The position numbers were made by a program, and so were the translations under genes. A stretch of 64,000 nt of DNA from Solirubrobacter phytolaccae (GTDB lineage: Bacteria > Actinomycetota > Thermoleophilia > Solirubrobacterales > Solirubrobacteraceae), in the NCBI RefSeq assembly GCF_027587195.1, contig NZ_JAPDDP010000041.1, forward strand, positions 1 to 64,000. The letters run 5' to 3'. Under the pieces are notes generated by a model, which saw only the letters and a list, made by a program, of their open reading frames with translations, had not been told where the DNA came from and searched no databases. Below are positions 51,547 to 59,824 of the stretch, one piece after another; position 1 is the first letter of the stretch, and each line of letters starts with the position of its first letter.

Positions 51547-52215
51547 TCAGGCGGCGAAGCGGTAGCCCACACCCGGATCGGTGTGCAGATAGCGCGCGCC
51601 GATCTTGCGCCGCAGGTTGGACATGTGCACCCGCAGCACCTGCACGTCGTCGGCGTACTCCGGGCCCCAGACCTCGACCAGCAGCGCGCGGTGGGTGAGG
51701 AGCCGGCCCCGGTTCTTGGCCAGGGTGCGCAGCAGGTTGAACTCGATCGGCGTGAGGTGCACGCCCGCGCCGTCGACCGCGACCGTGTGCGCGGCGAGGT
51801 CGATCCGCAGGCCGTCGGCCTCGATCACCGGCTCCGCGACGCCCGGGTCGGCGCGGCGCAGCGCGGCCTGCAGGCGAGCGACCAGCTCACGCGGACCGAA
51901 CGGCTTGGTCACGTAGTCGTCGGCGCCCGCCGCAAGGGCGCGGACCTTCTCGTCCTCCTCGCCGACCGCGCTGAGCACGATGATCGGGATCTGCGTCCAG
52001 GTGCGCAGCTCGCGCGTGACCTCGACGCCGTCACGGTCGGGCAGGACGAGGTCGACGATCGCCGCCGCGGGTGGCTTCAGCGCCGCCTGGTCGAGCGCCT
52101 CCTCGGCCGTCGCGGCCTGCAGCACCTCGAAGCCCGCCTCGCGCAGGATGATGCGCAGGGCGCGCAGGATCTGGGGCTCGTCGTCGACGACGAGCACGCG
52201 CGGGCGGTCGTTCAT
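51547..52215 (-). CDS. kdpE: KdpE response regulator
   Basis: 222 residues. The receiver domain has DD at 11-12, phospho-Asp D55 in IVDLVLPDRDG and Lys in VTKPFG. The C-terminal OmpR-type winged helix has LTPIEFNLLRTLAKNRGRLL and RVHMSNLRRKI. These features are diagnostic of KdpE. It should activate kdpFABC when K+ is scarce. It is divergent from the KdpD N-terminal gene with a 20-bp gap. Confidence 0.93.
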   Translation of the reverse strand: MNDRPRVLVVDDEPQILRALRIILREAGFEVLQAATAEEALDQAALKPPAAAIVDLVLPDRDGVEVTRELRTWTQIPIIVLSAVGEEDEKVRALAAGADDYVTKPFGPRELVARLQAALRRADPGVAEPVIEADGLRIDLAAHTVAVDGAGVHLTPIEFNLLRTLAKNRGRLLTHRALLVEVWGPEYADDVQVLRVHMSNLRRKIGARYLHTDPGVGYRFAA

Positions 52216-52226
52216 GGCAGGCTGAG

Positions 52227-52232
52227 AGCCTA
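52227..52232 (-). promoter_or_regulatory. Candidate -10 box TAGGCT of kdpE
   Basis: TAGGCT on the minus strand, 11 nt before the ATG at 52215. Confidence 0.4.
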
Positions 52233-52235
52233 CGC

Positions 52236-53282
52236 ATGGCGGGCCACTACAAGATCTTCCTGGGCATGGCGGCGGGCGTCGGCAAGACGTACCGGATGCT
52301 GTCGGAGGCCCAGGCGCAGGCCGAGTCGGGCCGCGACGTCGTCGTCGGGCTGCTCGAGACGCACAACCGCGCGGAGACGCAGCGGATGGCCGAAGGGCTG
52401 GAGCTGCTCCCGCGCCGGCGCGTCGCCTACCGCGACGTCCAGCTGGAGGAGATGGACCTGCCGGGCATCCTGGCCCGCGCCCCGGAGCTGTGCCTGATCG
52501 ACGAGCTCGCGCACACGAACGCGCCCGGCGTCGAGCACCCGAAGCGCTACGACGACATCGCCGACGTGCGCGCCGCGGGCATCGACGTGTACTCCACCGT
52601 CAACGTCCAGCACCTGGAGTCCTTGAACGACCAGGTGGCCGAGCTCACGGGCGTGCGCGTGCGCGAGACCGTGCCCGACGACGAGCTGGCCAAGGCCGAC
52701 GAGATCGTGCTGATCGACCTGCCGCCCGAGGACCTGGTCCGGCGCCTGCGCGACGGCAAGGTCTACGACGCCGGCCGCGTGCCCGCCGCGCTCAACGGCT
52801 TCTTCCGGGTCGAGAACCTGCGCGCGCTGCGCGAGGTCGCGCTGCGGCAGGTGGCCGAGACGGTCGAGGCGCGACGCGTGGACGCGCCGCCGATCGCCGA
52901 GCGGCTGCTGGCGTTCGTCTCCCTTGACGAGGCGGGAGAGCGGGTCGTGCGCCGCGCCGCCCGGTCGGCCGCGCGGCTCGGCGCGACGCTCGACGTGCTC
53001 GTCGTCCGCGACCCCGAGTCCGAGGCGTCGGCGGACCAGCGCGCCCGGCTGGAGGCGCTGCGCCGGCTCGCGGCGATGGTCGGCGCGCACCTGCTCGTCG
53101 ACGAGGGCGAGGAGATCGCGGTGCTGCAGCGCGTCGCCCGCGAGCGCGGCACGACCTACGTGCTCGTCGGCCCGCCCGAGCCGCGGCGCGGGCTCAGCCG
53201 CTTCGCCGAGCCGCAGATCGTCAGGATCCTGAATGCGCTCCCGAACGTGGACGTCCGGATCGTGGCGCGTCGAGAGGCATGA
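52236..53282 (+). CDS. kdpD: KdpD N-terminal half: sensor ATP-binding domain plus USP domain
   Basis: 348 residues. The KdpD domain (1-~210) has Walker A GMAAGVGKT (10-18), a Walker-B-like LCLIDELAHTNAPG, and YSTVNVQHLESLND. A USP domain follows (about 222-348). There are no membrane helices and no kinase domain; those lie on the separate gene at 35171, about 16 kb away. In intact KdpD this part tunes kinase/phosphatase activity, binding ATP and, in some species, c-di-AMP at the USP domain. Confidence 0.93.
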   Translation: MAGHYKIFLGMAAGVGKTYRMLSEAQAQAESGRDVVVGLLETHNRAETQRMAEGLELLPRRRVAYRDVQLEEMDLPGILARAPELCLIDELAHTNAPGVEHPKRYDDIADVRAAGIDVYSTVNVQHLESLNDQVAELTGVRVRETVPDDELAKADEIVLIDLPPEDLVRRLRDGKVYDAGRVPAALNGFFRVENLRALREVALRQVAETVEARRVDAPPIAERLLAFVSLDEAGERVVRRAARSAARLGATLDVLVVRDPESEASADQRARLEALRRLAAMVGAHLLVDEGEEIAVLQRVARERGTTYVLVGPPEPRRGLSRFAEPQIVRILNALPNVDVRIVARREA

Positions 53283-53301
53283 CCGCGGGCAGGCTGAACC
53301 C

Positions 53302-53886
53302 ATGTCGCAACTGCAAGTGATCCTCGCCAGCACCCGCCCAGGACGCGTCGGGCTGCCGGTGTTCAACTGGTTCAACGCCCACGCGGAACGCCACGGCGCG
53401 TTCGAGGTCGACCCGGTCGACCTCGCGGAGCTGGCGCTGCCGTTCATGGACGAGCCCAAGCACCCGCGGTTGCAGCAGTACGAGCATCAGCACACGAAGG
53501 ACTGGAGCGCGCGCGTGGACGCCGCGGACGCGTTCGTCTTCGTCACGCCCGAGTACAACCACAGCTTCAACGCGCCGCTCAAGAACGCCATCGACTTCCT
53601 GCACACCGAGTGGGCGCACAAGCCGGTCGGCTTCGTCAGCTACGGCGGGATCGCGGCGGGCACCCGCGCGATGCAGGCGCTCAAGCCGGTGGTCGGCGCG
53701 CTGCGGATGACCGCGGTCGTGGAGGCCGTGAACATCCCGTTCGTCGCCCAGTTCGTCGGCGAGGACGGCGAGTTCCGCCCGAACGACGTGCTCGATCAGG
53801 CGGCGGACGCCATGCTCTCGGAGCTCTCGCGCGTGGAGGCGGCGCTGCGCTCGCTGCGGGTGAGCGCGACGACCTCGGCCGGCTGA
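53302..53886 (+). CDS. NADPH-dependent FMN reductase
   Basis: 194 residues, flavodoxin-like fold. The phosphate loop is ASTRPGRVG and the family motif is TPEYNHSFNAPLKNAIDFL. It reduces FMN or quinones with NAD(P)H. ATG 53302 gives the normal N-terminus. The last 91 nt overlap the convergent FUSC gene, which is long for two real genes, though both sequences look genuine. Confidence 0.9.
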   Translation: MSQLQVILASTRPGRVGLPVFNWFNAHAERHGAFEVDPVDLAELALPFMDEPKHPRLQQYEHQHTKDWSARVDAADAFVFVTPEYNHSFNAPLKNAIDFLHTEWAHKPVGFVSYGGIAAGTRAMQALKPVVGALRMTAVVEAVNIPFVAQFVGEDGEFRPNDVLDQAADAMLSELSRVEAALRSLRVSATTSAG

Positions 53887-54923
53887 GCGGGCAGCGCCAG
53901 CAGGATCTCTTCGGTCGGCAGCTCGTCCGGTGCGCCGGCGACGAGCTCGGCGGCGCGCATCAGGTCCACGGCGGTGGAGCGGACGCTCTCGCCGAGCGCG
54001 TCGGTCGCCGCTCCGGCGGCGGCGCGGGCGGCGTGCTCACGGGCGTCGGCCGCGCGAGCGGGGTCGTCGAACGCGGCGGCGAGATCCCAGACCGCGCGCG
54101 CCAGGTCGGTGACCGAGGCGGCGACGCCGGTCGGCGCGTGGCCGGACCGCAGGGCGCGGTGCGCGTGGCGGGCGAGCACGCGGGTGTTGCGGACGGCGAG
54201 ATCGATCTGCTCGAAGGAGCGGCTGTAGCGCTCGACCGGCTCGCGCTCGGCGAACCGGGTCGGCGCCGTGCGGACGGTCTCGCGGCCCATCTCCAGCGCG
54301 TCGTCGAGCGCGTCCAGCAGCGCGTCGATGGCGCGGGCCTGGACCAGCGCGGACTCGGCCTTGTCGGCGTCGCCGGCGGCGAGCGCGGCCGCGACCCGCT
54401 CGAGCGACTGGCCGAGCGCGGCCATGACCGCCTGTCCGGCACGGCCGACGTGCAGGATCGCCTTGGGCGGGAAGATGACGACGATGGCGAGCGCCACGAC
54501 GCCGCCGATGACCGCTTCGAAGATGCGGTTCGGCGCGTTCGTGCCGCCGATCATCAGGAGCAGCATCGCCGAGACGGCGGCCTCGCCGATCACGAGGTCG
54601 GAGCCGTTGAACAGCACGCCGACCGACATCGCGGCGATCACGAGCAGCGCGAGCTGCCACGGGCCGGTGCCGATCAGGTGCACGAGCACGGCGGACAACG
54701 TCAGGCCGAGCACGACGCCCGCGATCAGATGCAGCGCGCGCTGGCCGTGCTGGCCGTGCGTGGCGCCGATCGCGATCACGGTCGCGATGCACGCGAACAC
54801 CGGCTCGGGGTCCGGCAGCAGCCAGACGCAGAGGTACCAGGCGGTCAGCGCGGCGAGCGCGGTCTGACCGATCGCAAGCGAGCGGGAGCGGAGTCGGCGG
54901 TGGGCGAGGCGGAGCGCAGTCAT
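53796..54923 (-). CDS. FUSC / aromatic-acid-exporter-like membrane protein
   Basis: 375 residues. Six helices in the N-terminal ~160 residues (AALTAWYLCVWLLP; AIGATHGQHGQRALHLIAG; QLALLVIAAMSVGVLF; FEAVIGGVVALAIVVIF) match the FUSC/ArAE pattern. A long helical cytoplasmic part follows. Relatives export aromatic acids or related stress compounds. The C-terminal ~30 residues overlap the opposite reductase gene. Confidence 0.8.
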   Translation of the reverse strand: MTALRLAHRRLRSRSLAIGQTALAALTAWYLCVWLLPDPEPVFACIATVIAIGATHGQHGQRALHLIAGVVLGLTLSAVLVHLIGTGPWQLALLVIAAMSVGVLFNGSDLVIGEAAVSAMLLLMIGGTNAPNRIFEAVIGGVVALAIVVIFPPKAILHVGRAGQAVMAALGQSLERVAAALAAGDADKAESALVQARAIDALLDALDDALEMGRETVRTAPTRFAEREPVERYSRSFEQIDLAVRNTRVLARHAHRALRSGHAPTGVAASVTDLARAVWDLAAAFDDPARAADAREHAARAAAGAATDALGESVRSTAVDLMRAAELVAGAPDELPTEEILLALPAQPAEVVALTRSERSAASTRESSESMASAA

Positions 54924-54929
54924 ACGAAG

Positions 54930-54935
54930 TACCTA
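54930..54935 (-). promoter_or_regulatory. Candidate -10 box TAGGTA of the FUSC gene
   Basis: TAGGTA on the minus strand, 6 nt before the ATG at 54923. It is a weaker match than the other boxes. Confidence 0.3.
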
Positions 54936-54969
54936 CGTTGTATCTCGGCAGCCTGCGACGCTTCCTCAA

Positions 54970-55683
54970 GTGCGGGTCTTCGACACACATCTTCACATCG
55001 TCGATCCGCGTTTCCCGCTCGTGGAGAACCAGGGGTTCCTGCCCGAGCCGTTCACGGTCGACGACTACCGCGCGCGGTTCGAAGCCGCGGGCGGCGCCGT
55101 GGTCTCCGGCTCCTTCCAGGCCTACGACCAGGGGTACCTGATCGACGCCCTGGAGCGGCTCGGGCCGACGTTCGTGGGCGTCGCCCAGGTACCGCCGGGG
55201 ATCACCGAGGACGAGGTGCGCACGCTGCACAGCGCCGGTGTGCGCGCGTTTCGCGCCAACCTGCACCGGAACACGGCGCCCACGGGCCTCGTGGAGATGG
55301 CCCGGCGACTCGACGCACTGGTCGGTTGGCACCTCGAGGTCTACGGCGACCCGCGTGCGCTTCCGCGCGGCCTGAACCCGGAGCGCCTCGTCATCGACCA
55401 CCTCGGGCTGACCGCCGACGCGCTTCCGGCGCTCCTGGAGCTGGTCGCGTGCGGCGCCCGCGTGAAAGCGACGCGCTTCGGTGCGCTGACGCTGGACGTG
55501 CCGGCGACGCTGCGCGCGATCGTCGCCGTCAACCCGGCCGCGCTGCTGTTCGGCACCGACCTCCCCGGCACGCGCTCGCCACGGCCGTTCGTGGACGCCG
55601 ACCTGGAGCTGGTGGCCGAGCTCGGCGGTGAGCGCGCCCTGTGGGACAACGCGGCGGCGCTATATCTCCCGGATGGTCCGTGA
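54970..55683 (+). CDS. Amidohydrolase-2-type metal-dependent hydrolase
   Basis: 237 residues, TIM barrel. Metal ligands appear in FDTHLHI (residues 4-10), a His in LVIDHLGL, and an Asp in LLFGTDLPG. Relatives are lactonases or decarboxylases of small cyclic acids. It is shorter than most of the family (~280). GTG 54970 puts the HxH motif at the usual N-terminal position. Its end overlaps the GNAT gene by 11 nt. Confidence 0.85.
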   Translation: MRVFDTHLHIVDPRFPLVENQGFLPEPFTVDDYRARFEAAGGAVVSGSFQAYDQGYLIDALERLGPTFVGVAQVPPGITEDEVRTLHSAGVRAFRANLHRNTAPTGLVEMARRLDALVGWHLEVYGDPRALPRGLNPERLVIDHLGLTADALPALLELVACGARVKATRFGALTLDVPATLRAIVAVNPAALLFGTDLPGTRSPRPFVDADLELVAELGGERALWDNAAALYLPDGP

Positions 55684-56107
55684 GATCGAACCGGGTGAGT
55701 CCCACCTCGCCGCCGCCGCGCTGATCGAGCTGCGGCCGCACTTCCAGACCGTCGAGGCGCTCGCCGCGCGGATCGACGAGCAGCGCGCGAACGGCTACCG
55801 GAGCGTCGTGGACCTCGTCGGCGACGAGGCGGCGGCAGTCGGCGGGTTCCGCGTGCTCGAGACGACGTTCGCGGGCCGGATGCTCTACGTCGACGACCTC
55901 GTCACGCGCGCCGCCTACCGCGGCAAGGGGCACGCCAACCGCGTCTTCGCCTGGATCGAGGAGGAGGCGCTGCGCCTCGGCTGCGACCAGCTGCACCTGG
56001 ACTCCGGCGTCGGCCCGGAGCGCGAGGACGCGCACCGCTTCTACTTCAACCACGGGATGCGAATCGCCTCCTACCACTTCGCTCGGCCATTAGTGTCCGC
56101 CGGATGA
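55673..56107 (+). CDS. GNAT-family N-acetyltransferase
   Basis: 144 residues. The acetyl-CoA site is seen in LYVDDLVTRAAYRGKGHANRVFAWI (Q/R-x-x-G-x-G/A form), followed by LHLDSGVG and a late YFNHGM typical of GNATs. The acceptor is unknown. The start overlaps the amidohydrolase, and the stop overlaps the CoxL-like ATG (ATGA), so the three genes form an operon. Confidence 0.9.
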   Translation: MVREIEPGESHLAAAALIELRPHFQTVEALAARIDEQRANGYRSVVDLVGDEAAAVGGFRVLETTFAGRMLYVDDLVTRAAYRGKGHANRVFAWIEEEALRLGCDQLHLDSGVGPEREDAHRFYFNHGMRIASYHFARPLVSAG

Positions 56108-58380
56108 TCGGGACGGCGCGGCGCCGGCGCGACGGCGAGGCGAAGGTACGCGGCGCGACGCGCTTCGTGGGGGACATGCCGGCACACGGGCTGCTGCACG
56201 CCCGGCCGGTGCTGGCGGCGGAGGCGCACGCGCGGATCATCGGCATCGATACGGAAGCGGCCCGCGCGCAACCCGGCGTCGTCGCGGTGCTCACGCACGC
56301 CGACCTGCCGCTGGCCGGCGGCTCGGGGCGCGCCGCGGAGCCGCTCGCGCGCGAGGAGATCGTCTGGGCGGGCCAGCCCGTCGCGCTGGTGATCGCCGAG
56401 AGCGAGGCGGCCGCGGAGGACGGCGCGGCGCTCGTCGACGTCGACACGGAGTGGCTCGAGCCGGTGCTGGACCTGGATGCCGCGCTCGCCGACGGCGCCC
56501 CGCCCGCCCGCATCTCCGCCCGGGCCGGCGACGACGACAGCGCCGCGGACGCCCACGGGGGCGGCGGCGACGAGGCGCGCGGCGGCGACGGCGATCACGG
56601 CGGCGCCGCGGCCTCGCCGAACATCGCCGTGCGCCAGCGCCTCCAGGCCGGCGACGTCGAAGCCGGCCTCGCGGCCGCCGACCACGTCGTGCGCGGCCGG
56701 TTCCGGACGAGCTGGGTCCACCAGGCCTACCTCGAGCCGCAGTCCACGCTCGCGTGGGTCGAGCCCGACGGCACGCTGGTCGTGCACTCGAGCACGCAGG
56801 GCGCGTTCATGACGCGCCAGGGCCTCGCCAACACGTTCGGGCTGGCGATGGAGAAGGTCCGCGTCCAGGCCGCGCCGCTCGGCGGCGCGTTCGGCGGCAA
56901 GCTGATGATCGCCGAGCCGCTCGCGGCCGCCGCGGCGCTCGTCCTCCGCCGCCCGGTGCGGATCGTCTTCAGCCGCACGGAGGAGTTCTCGGCGGGCAAC
57001 CCGGCGCCGGGGCAGCTGCTCGAGCTCGAGCTGGGCGCGACCGCCGACGGGGCACTCACCGCCATCCGCGGCCGCGTCGTCGGCGACCGCGGCGGGCTCG
57101 GCGACATGGGCGTCGAAGCGCTGAGCGCGCTGCTGTCCGCCGGCCCGTACCGCTGGCCCGCGCACGACCTGACCGCGCTCGGCGTCACCACCAACCGCGT
57201 CAGCCCCGGCGCCTACCGCGCGCCCGGCGCGCCGCCCGCGGCGTTCGCGGTCGAGACGCTGCTCGACGAGCTGGCGGACGAACTCGACCTGGACCCGATC
57301 GAGCTGCGGCTCAAGAACGTGCTCGTCGCCGGCGACAAAGGCCTGGACGGCCAGGAGATCAAGGTCTTCGGCGCCCGCGAGTGCCTCGAGCGCGTCCGCG
57401 AGCACCCGCTCTACGCCCAGCGGCACACGCTCCCGGCCGACGAGGGCGTCGGCCTCGCGCTCGGCTTCTGGCCCGGCGGCCTGGAGCCCGCCGGCGCGAT
57501 CTGCAAGCTGGACTCCGACGGCCGCCTCACGGTCGTCACGGCCGCGGCGGACATGAGCGGGATCGAGAACGCGTTCATCGCGATCGCGGCGGAGGCCTTC
57601 GGCCTGCCCGAGGAGCAGGTGCGCGTCGTCACCGGCGACACGGGCTCGGCGCCCTACGGCGGCGTGGCCGGCGGCTCGAAGGTCACGTACACGTACGGGC
57701 GCGCGGTCGAGCGCGCGGCGGAGGAGGCCAAGCAGCGCCTGCTCGACGTGGCCGCCTCCGAGCTGGAGATCGCCCCCGAGGACCTGGAGGTCGCCGACGG
57801 TGAGGTCCGTCCGCTCGGCGCACCCGGCCGCGCCGTCGCGATCGCCGACCTCGCGGCCAAGGTCTATACCTTCGCCGGCCGGCACCGCCCGATCGAGGGC
57901 TACGGCTCGACCGCCCAGGTGAGCCGCGCGCCCGGCGCCGCCGCGCACCTCAGCCACGTCAAGGTGGACCGCGAGACCGGCGAGGTCCGCCTGCTCGCCC
58001 ACGTGATCGCCCAGGACGTCGGCAGGGCGCTCAACCCCGCGCTCGTCGAGGGTCAGATGCACGGCGGCACCGCGCAGGGCATCGGCTGGGCGCTGCTCGA
58101 GGAGCTCGCGCACACCGACGAAGGCCAGCTCCAGGGCGGCACGTTCGCCGAGTACGCGCTGCCGAGCACGGACCAGGTCCCGCCGATCGAGACCCTGCTG
58201 GTCGAGGTCCCCGCCCCCGACGGCCCGTTCGGCGCCAAGGGCGTGGGAGAGCCGCCCGTGTGCGGTGTCCCGGCCGCGATCGCGAACGGCATCGCGGCCG
58301 CCACCGACATCCGTCTTGGCGTGTTGCCGATGACTCCCGCGCGGGTATGGGCGGAACTCCAGAGTGCCACCGTTGTTTGA
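56104..58380 (+). CDS. Lone CoxL/XdhB-like molybdopterin-binding hydroxylase subunit
   Basis: 758 residues. The a/b hammerhead domain covers 1-~125 and the molybdenum-binding domains ~175-750. Motifs: GGAFGGK, AYRAPGAPPAAF, GGVAGGSK and the catalytic Glu in AKGVGEPP. The CO-dehydrogenase Cys motif is absent, so it is a general xanthine/aldehyde-type hydroxylase. Residues ~140-171 are an unusual Gly/Asp/His-rich insert. No FAD or iron-sulfur subunit is nearby, so it must pair with distant subunits or act differently. Confidence 0.88.
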   Translation: MIGTARRRRDGEAKVRGATRFVGDMPAHGLLHARPVLAAEAHARIIGIDTEAARAQPGVVAVLTHADLPLAGGSGRAAEPLAREEIVWAGQPVALVIAESEAAAEDGAALVDVDTEWLEPVLDLDAALADGAPPARISARAGDDDSAADAHGGGGDEARGGDGDHGGAAASPNIAVRQRLQAGDVEAGLAAADHVVRGRFRTSWVHQAYLEPQSTLAWVEPDGTLVVHSSTQGAFMTRQGLANTFGLAMEKVRVQAAPLGGAFGGKLMIAEPLAAAAALVLRRPVRIVFSRTEEFSAGNPAPGQLLELELGATADGALTAIRGRVVGDRGGLGDMGVEALSALLSAGPYRWPAHDLTALGVTTNRVSPGAYRAPGAPPAAFAVETLLDELADELDLDPIELRLKNVLVAGDKGLDGQEIKVFGARECLERVREHPLYAQRHTLPADEGVGLALGFWPGGLEPAGAICKLDSDGRLTVVTAAADMSGIENAFIAIAAEAFGLPEEQVRVVTGDTGSAPYGGVAGGSKVTYTYGRAVERAAEEAKQRLLDVAASELEIAPEDLEVADGEVRPLGAPGRAVAIADLAAKVYTFAGRHRPIEGYGSTAQVSRAPGAAAHLSHVKVDRETGEVRLLAHVIAQDVGRALNPALVEGQMHGGTAQGIGWALLEELAHTDEGQLQGGTFAEYALPSTDQVPPIETLLVEVPAPDGPFGAKGVGEPPVCGVPAAIANGIAAATDIRLGVLPMTPARVWAELQSATVV

Positions 58381-58387
58381 TACGCCT

Positions 58388-59824
58388 GTGAAGTCCCGCC
58401 TGCTGATCCTCGCCGCGCTGCTCGTCGTCGCGCTCCCGACCGCCACCGCCCACGCCGTAGAGCCAAACGGCTCGTTCATCCGGACCACGAACAACGGCTG
58501 GACGTACCGCGTGATCGGCGGCTCCGCCCTGCGCATCACGAATTGCACCAACCTCAACGCGTGTGAGGGGCGCGTCGACGTCCCGAGCTTGGCGGGCTAT
58601 CGCCAGTATCCGGTGGACGGCTCGATGGTCCGCAACGTCGACGACACCGGCGTCTACCGCTTCGTCAACGGCACGCCGCTGTGGGTCTCCAAGTGCACGT
58701 ACGCCGCGTGCACGCCGCGGTTCGACGTGACCGACAGCTCGATGCGCGACCCCGCGCACACGCGGACGATCGTCCCCGACGGCACCGTGATCCGCAACGG
58801 CGAGGACGGCGGCTTCTACCGGTTCGCCGGCGGCGCGCCGCTGTTCGTCCGCTGCGACATGGGCGCCGGCTGCGCGGGCTCACCGATCCTGTTCGACAAC
58901 GGGACGCTGTCCAAGCTCGGCACCTACTCGCCGGAAGTGCCGCGCATGCGCCAGTTCCCGGCCAACGGCGCCGTCGTCTACAACGGCGACGACAACGCCC
59001 ACTACCGGATCGCGGGCGGCGCGCCGCTGCTGATCGCCGCGCCCGCGAGCGGCGCGAAGCAGATCATCGACTCGCGCACGCTCGTCCAGCAGGGCACGGC
59101 CACCACGGCGCTCCCGCACCTGAAGGCGTATCCCGACGACAACACGTTCCTCACCGCGGGCGGCGGGTTCTGGCGCGTCGCGGGCGGCGCCGCCGTGCAG
59201 CTGACCAACTGCGCCGTGCTCGGCAACTGCGCGGGCGCGGTGCCGGTGGATCCGGCCACGATCAGCGGGCTGGCCGGCGGTCGGCTGCTCGCGGTGCCCA
59301 GGGACGGCACGGTGCTGCGCGGCATCCCGTCGAACGTCCTGTGGGAGATCGTCAGCGGGCAGCGGCGCCAGACGTACGTCAACGTCCCCGGTGTCTCGGT
59401 GGACGACGGCGCGGTCGGCCTCATCCCGGTCCCGGCCGGCCCGCAGCCGGTGGTGCTGCCGCCGAGCTTCAAGCCCGTGATCTCGAGCGGCTACAAGGTC
59501 TACCGCCGCTACACGCGCTTCACGTCGCTGAAGGTGCGCGACGCCCCGGCGGGCGCGGTGATCACCGTCAGCTGCTCGGGCAAGAAGAAGGGCTGCCCGT
59601 TCAAGAAGCAGAAGTACTACCGGCTCACGGGCAGCTCGCTGAACATCCAGGCGCGCTGGTTCAAGAAGGCGAAGCTCAAGAACAAGGCGACGGTGGTCGT
59701 GCGCGTCTCCAGCCCGGGCGGGGAGCGCAAGCAGATGGAGTTCAAGATCCGGTCCCGCAAGCTCCCGGTCCGCACGACGCGCTGCGCGGCCGCCGGCGGC
59801 AAGCTCGGGAAGTGCGCGGCATGA
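58388..59824 (+). CDS. Secreted repeat protein, paralogue A (478 aa)
   Basis: 478 residues from GTG 58388, which gives a good signal peptide (LLILAALLVVALPTATAHA). Residues ~30-345 hold about six units of ~45-55 residues of the form DG..VRN..DG..YRFAGGAPL.V.C..., with paired Cys. A Pro linker precedes a basic C-terminal module (370-478: SLKVRDAPAGAVITVSC, KKKGCPFKKQKYYRL). The module recurs in the next gene and, in divergent form, at 62756. Its role is unknown; sugar or surface binding is possible. The stop overlaps the next ATG. Confidence 0.85.
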   Translation: MKSRLLILAALLVVALPTATAHAVEPNGSFIRTTNNGWTYRVIGGSALRITNCTNLNACEGRVDVPSLAGYRQYPVDGSMVRNVDDTGVYRFVNGTPLWVSKCTYAACTPRFDVTDSSMRDPAHTRTIVPDGTVIRNGEDGGFYRFAGGAPLFVRCDMGAGCAGSPILFDNGTLSKLGTYSPEVPRMRQFPANGAVVYNGDDNAHYRIAGGAPLLIAAPASGAKQIIDSRTLVQQGTATTALPHLKAYPDDNTFLTAGGGFWRVAGGAAVQLTNCAVLGNCAGAVPVDPATISGLAGGRLLAVPRDGTVLRGIPSNVLWEIVSGQRRQTYVNVPGVSVDDGAVGLIPVPAGPQPVVLPPSFKPVISSGYKVYRRYTRFTSLKVRDAPAGAVITVSCSGKKKGCPFKKQKYYRLTGSSLNIQARWFKKAKLKNKATVVVRVSSPGGERKQMEFKIRSRKLPVRTTRCAAAGGKLGKCAA

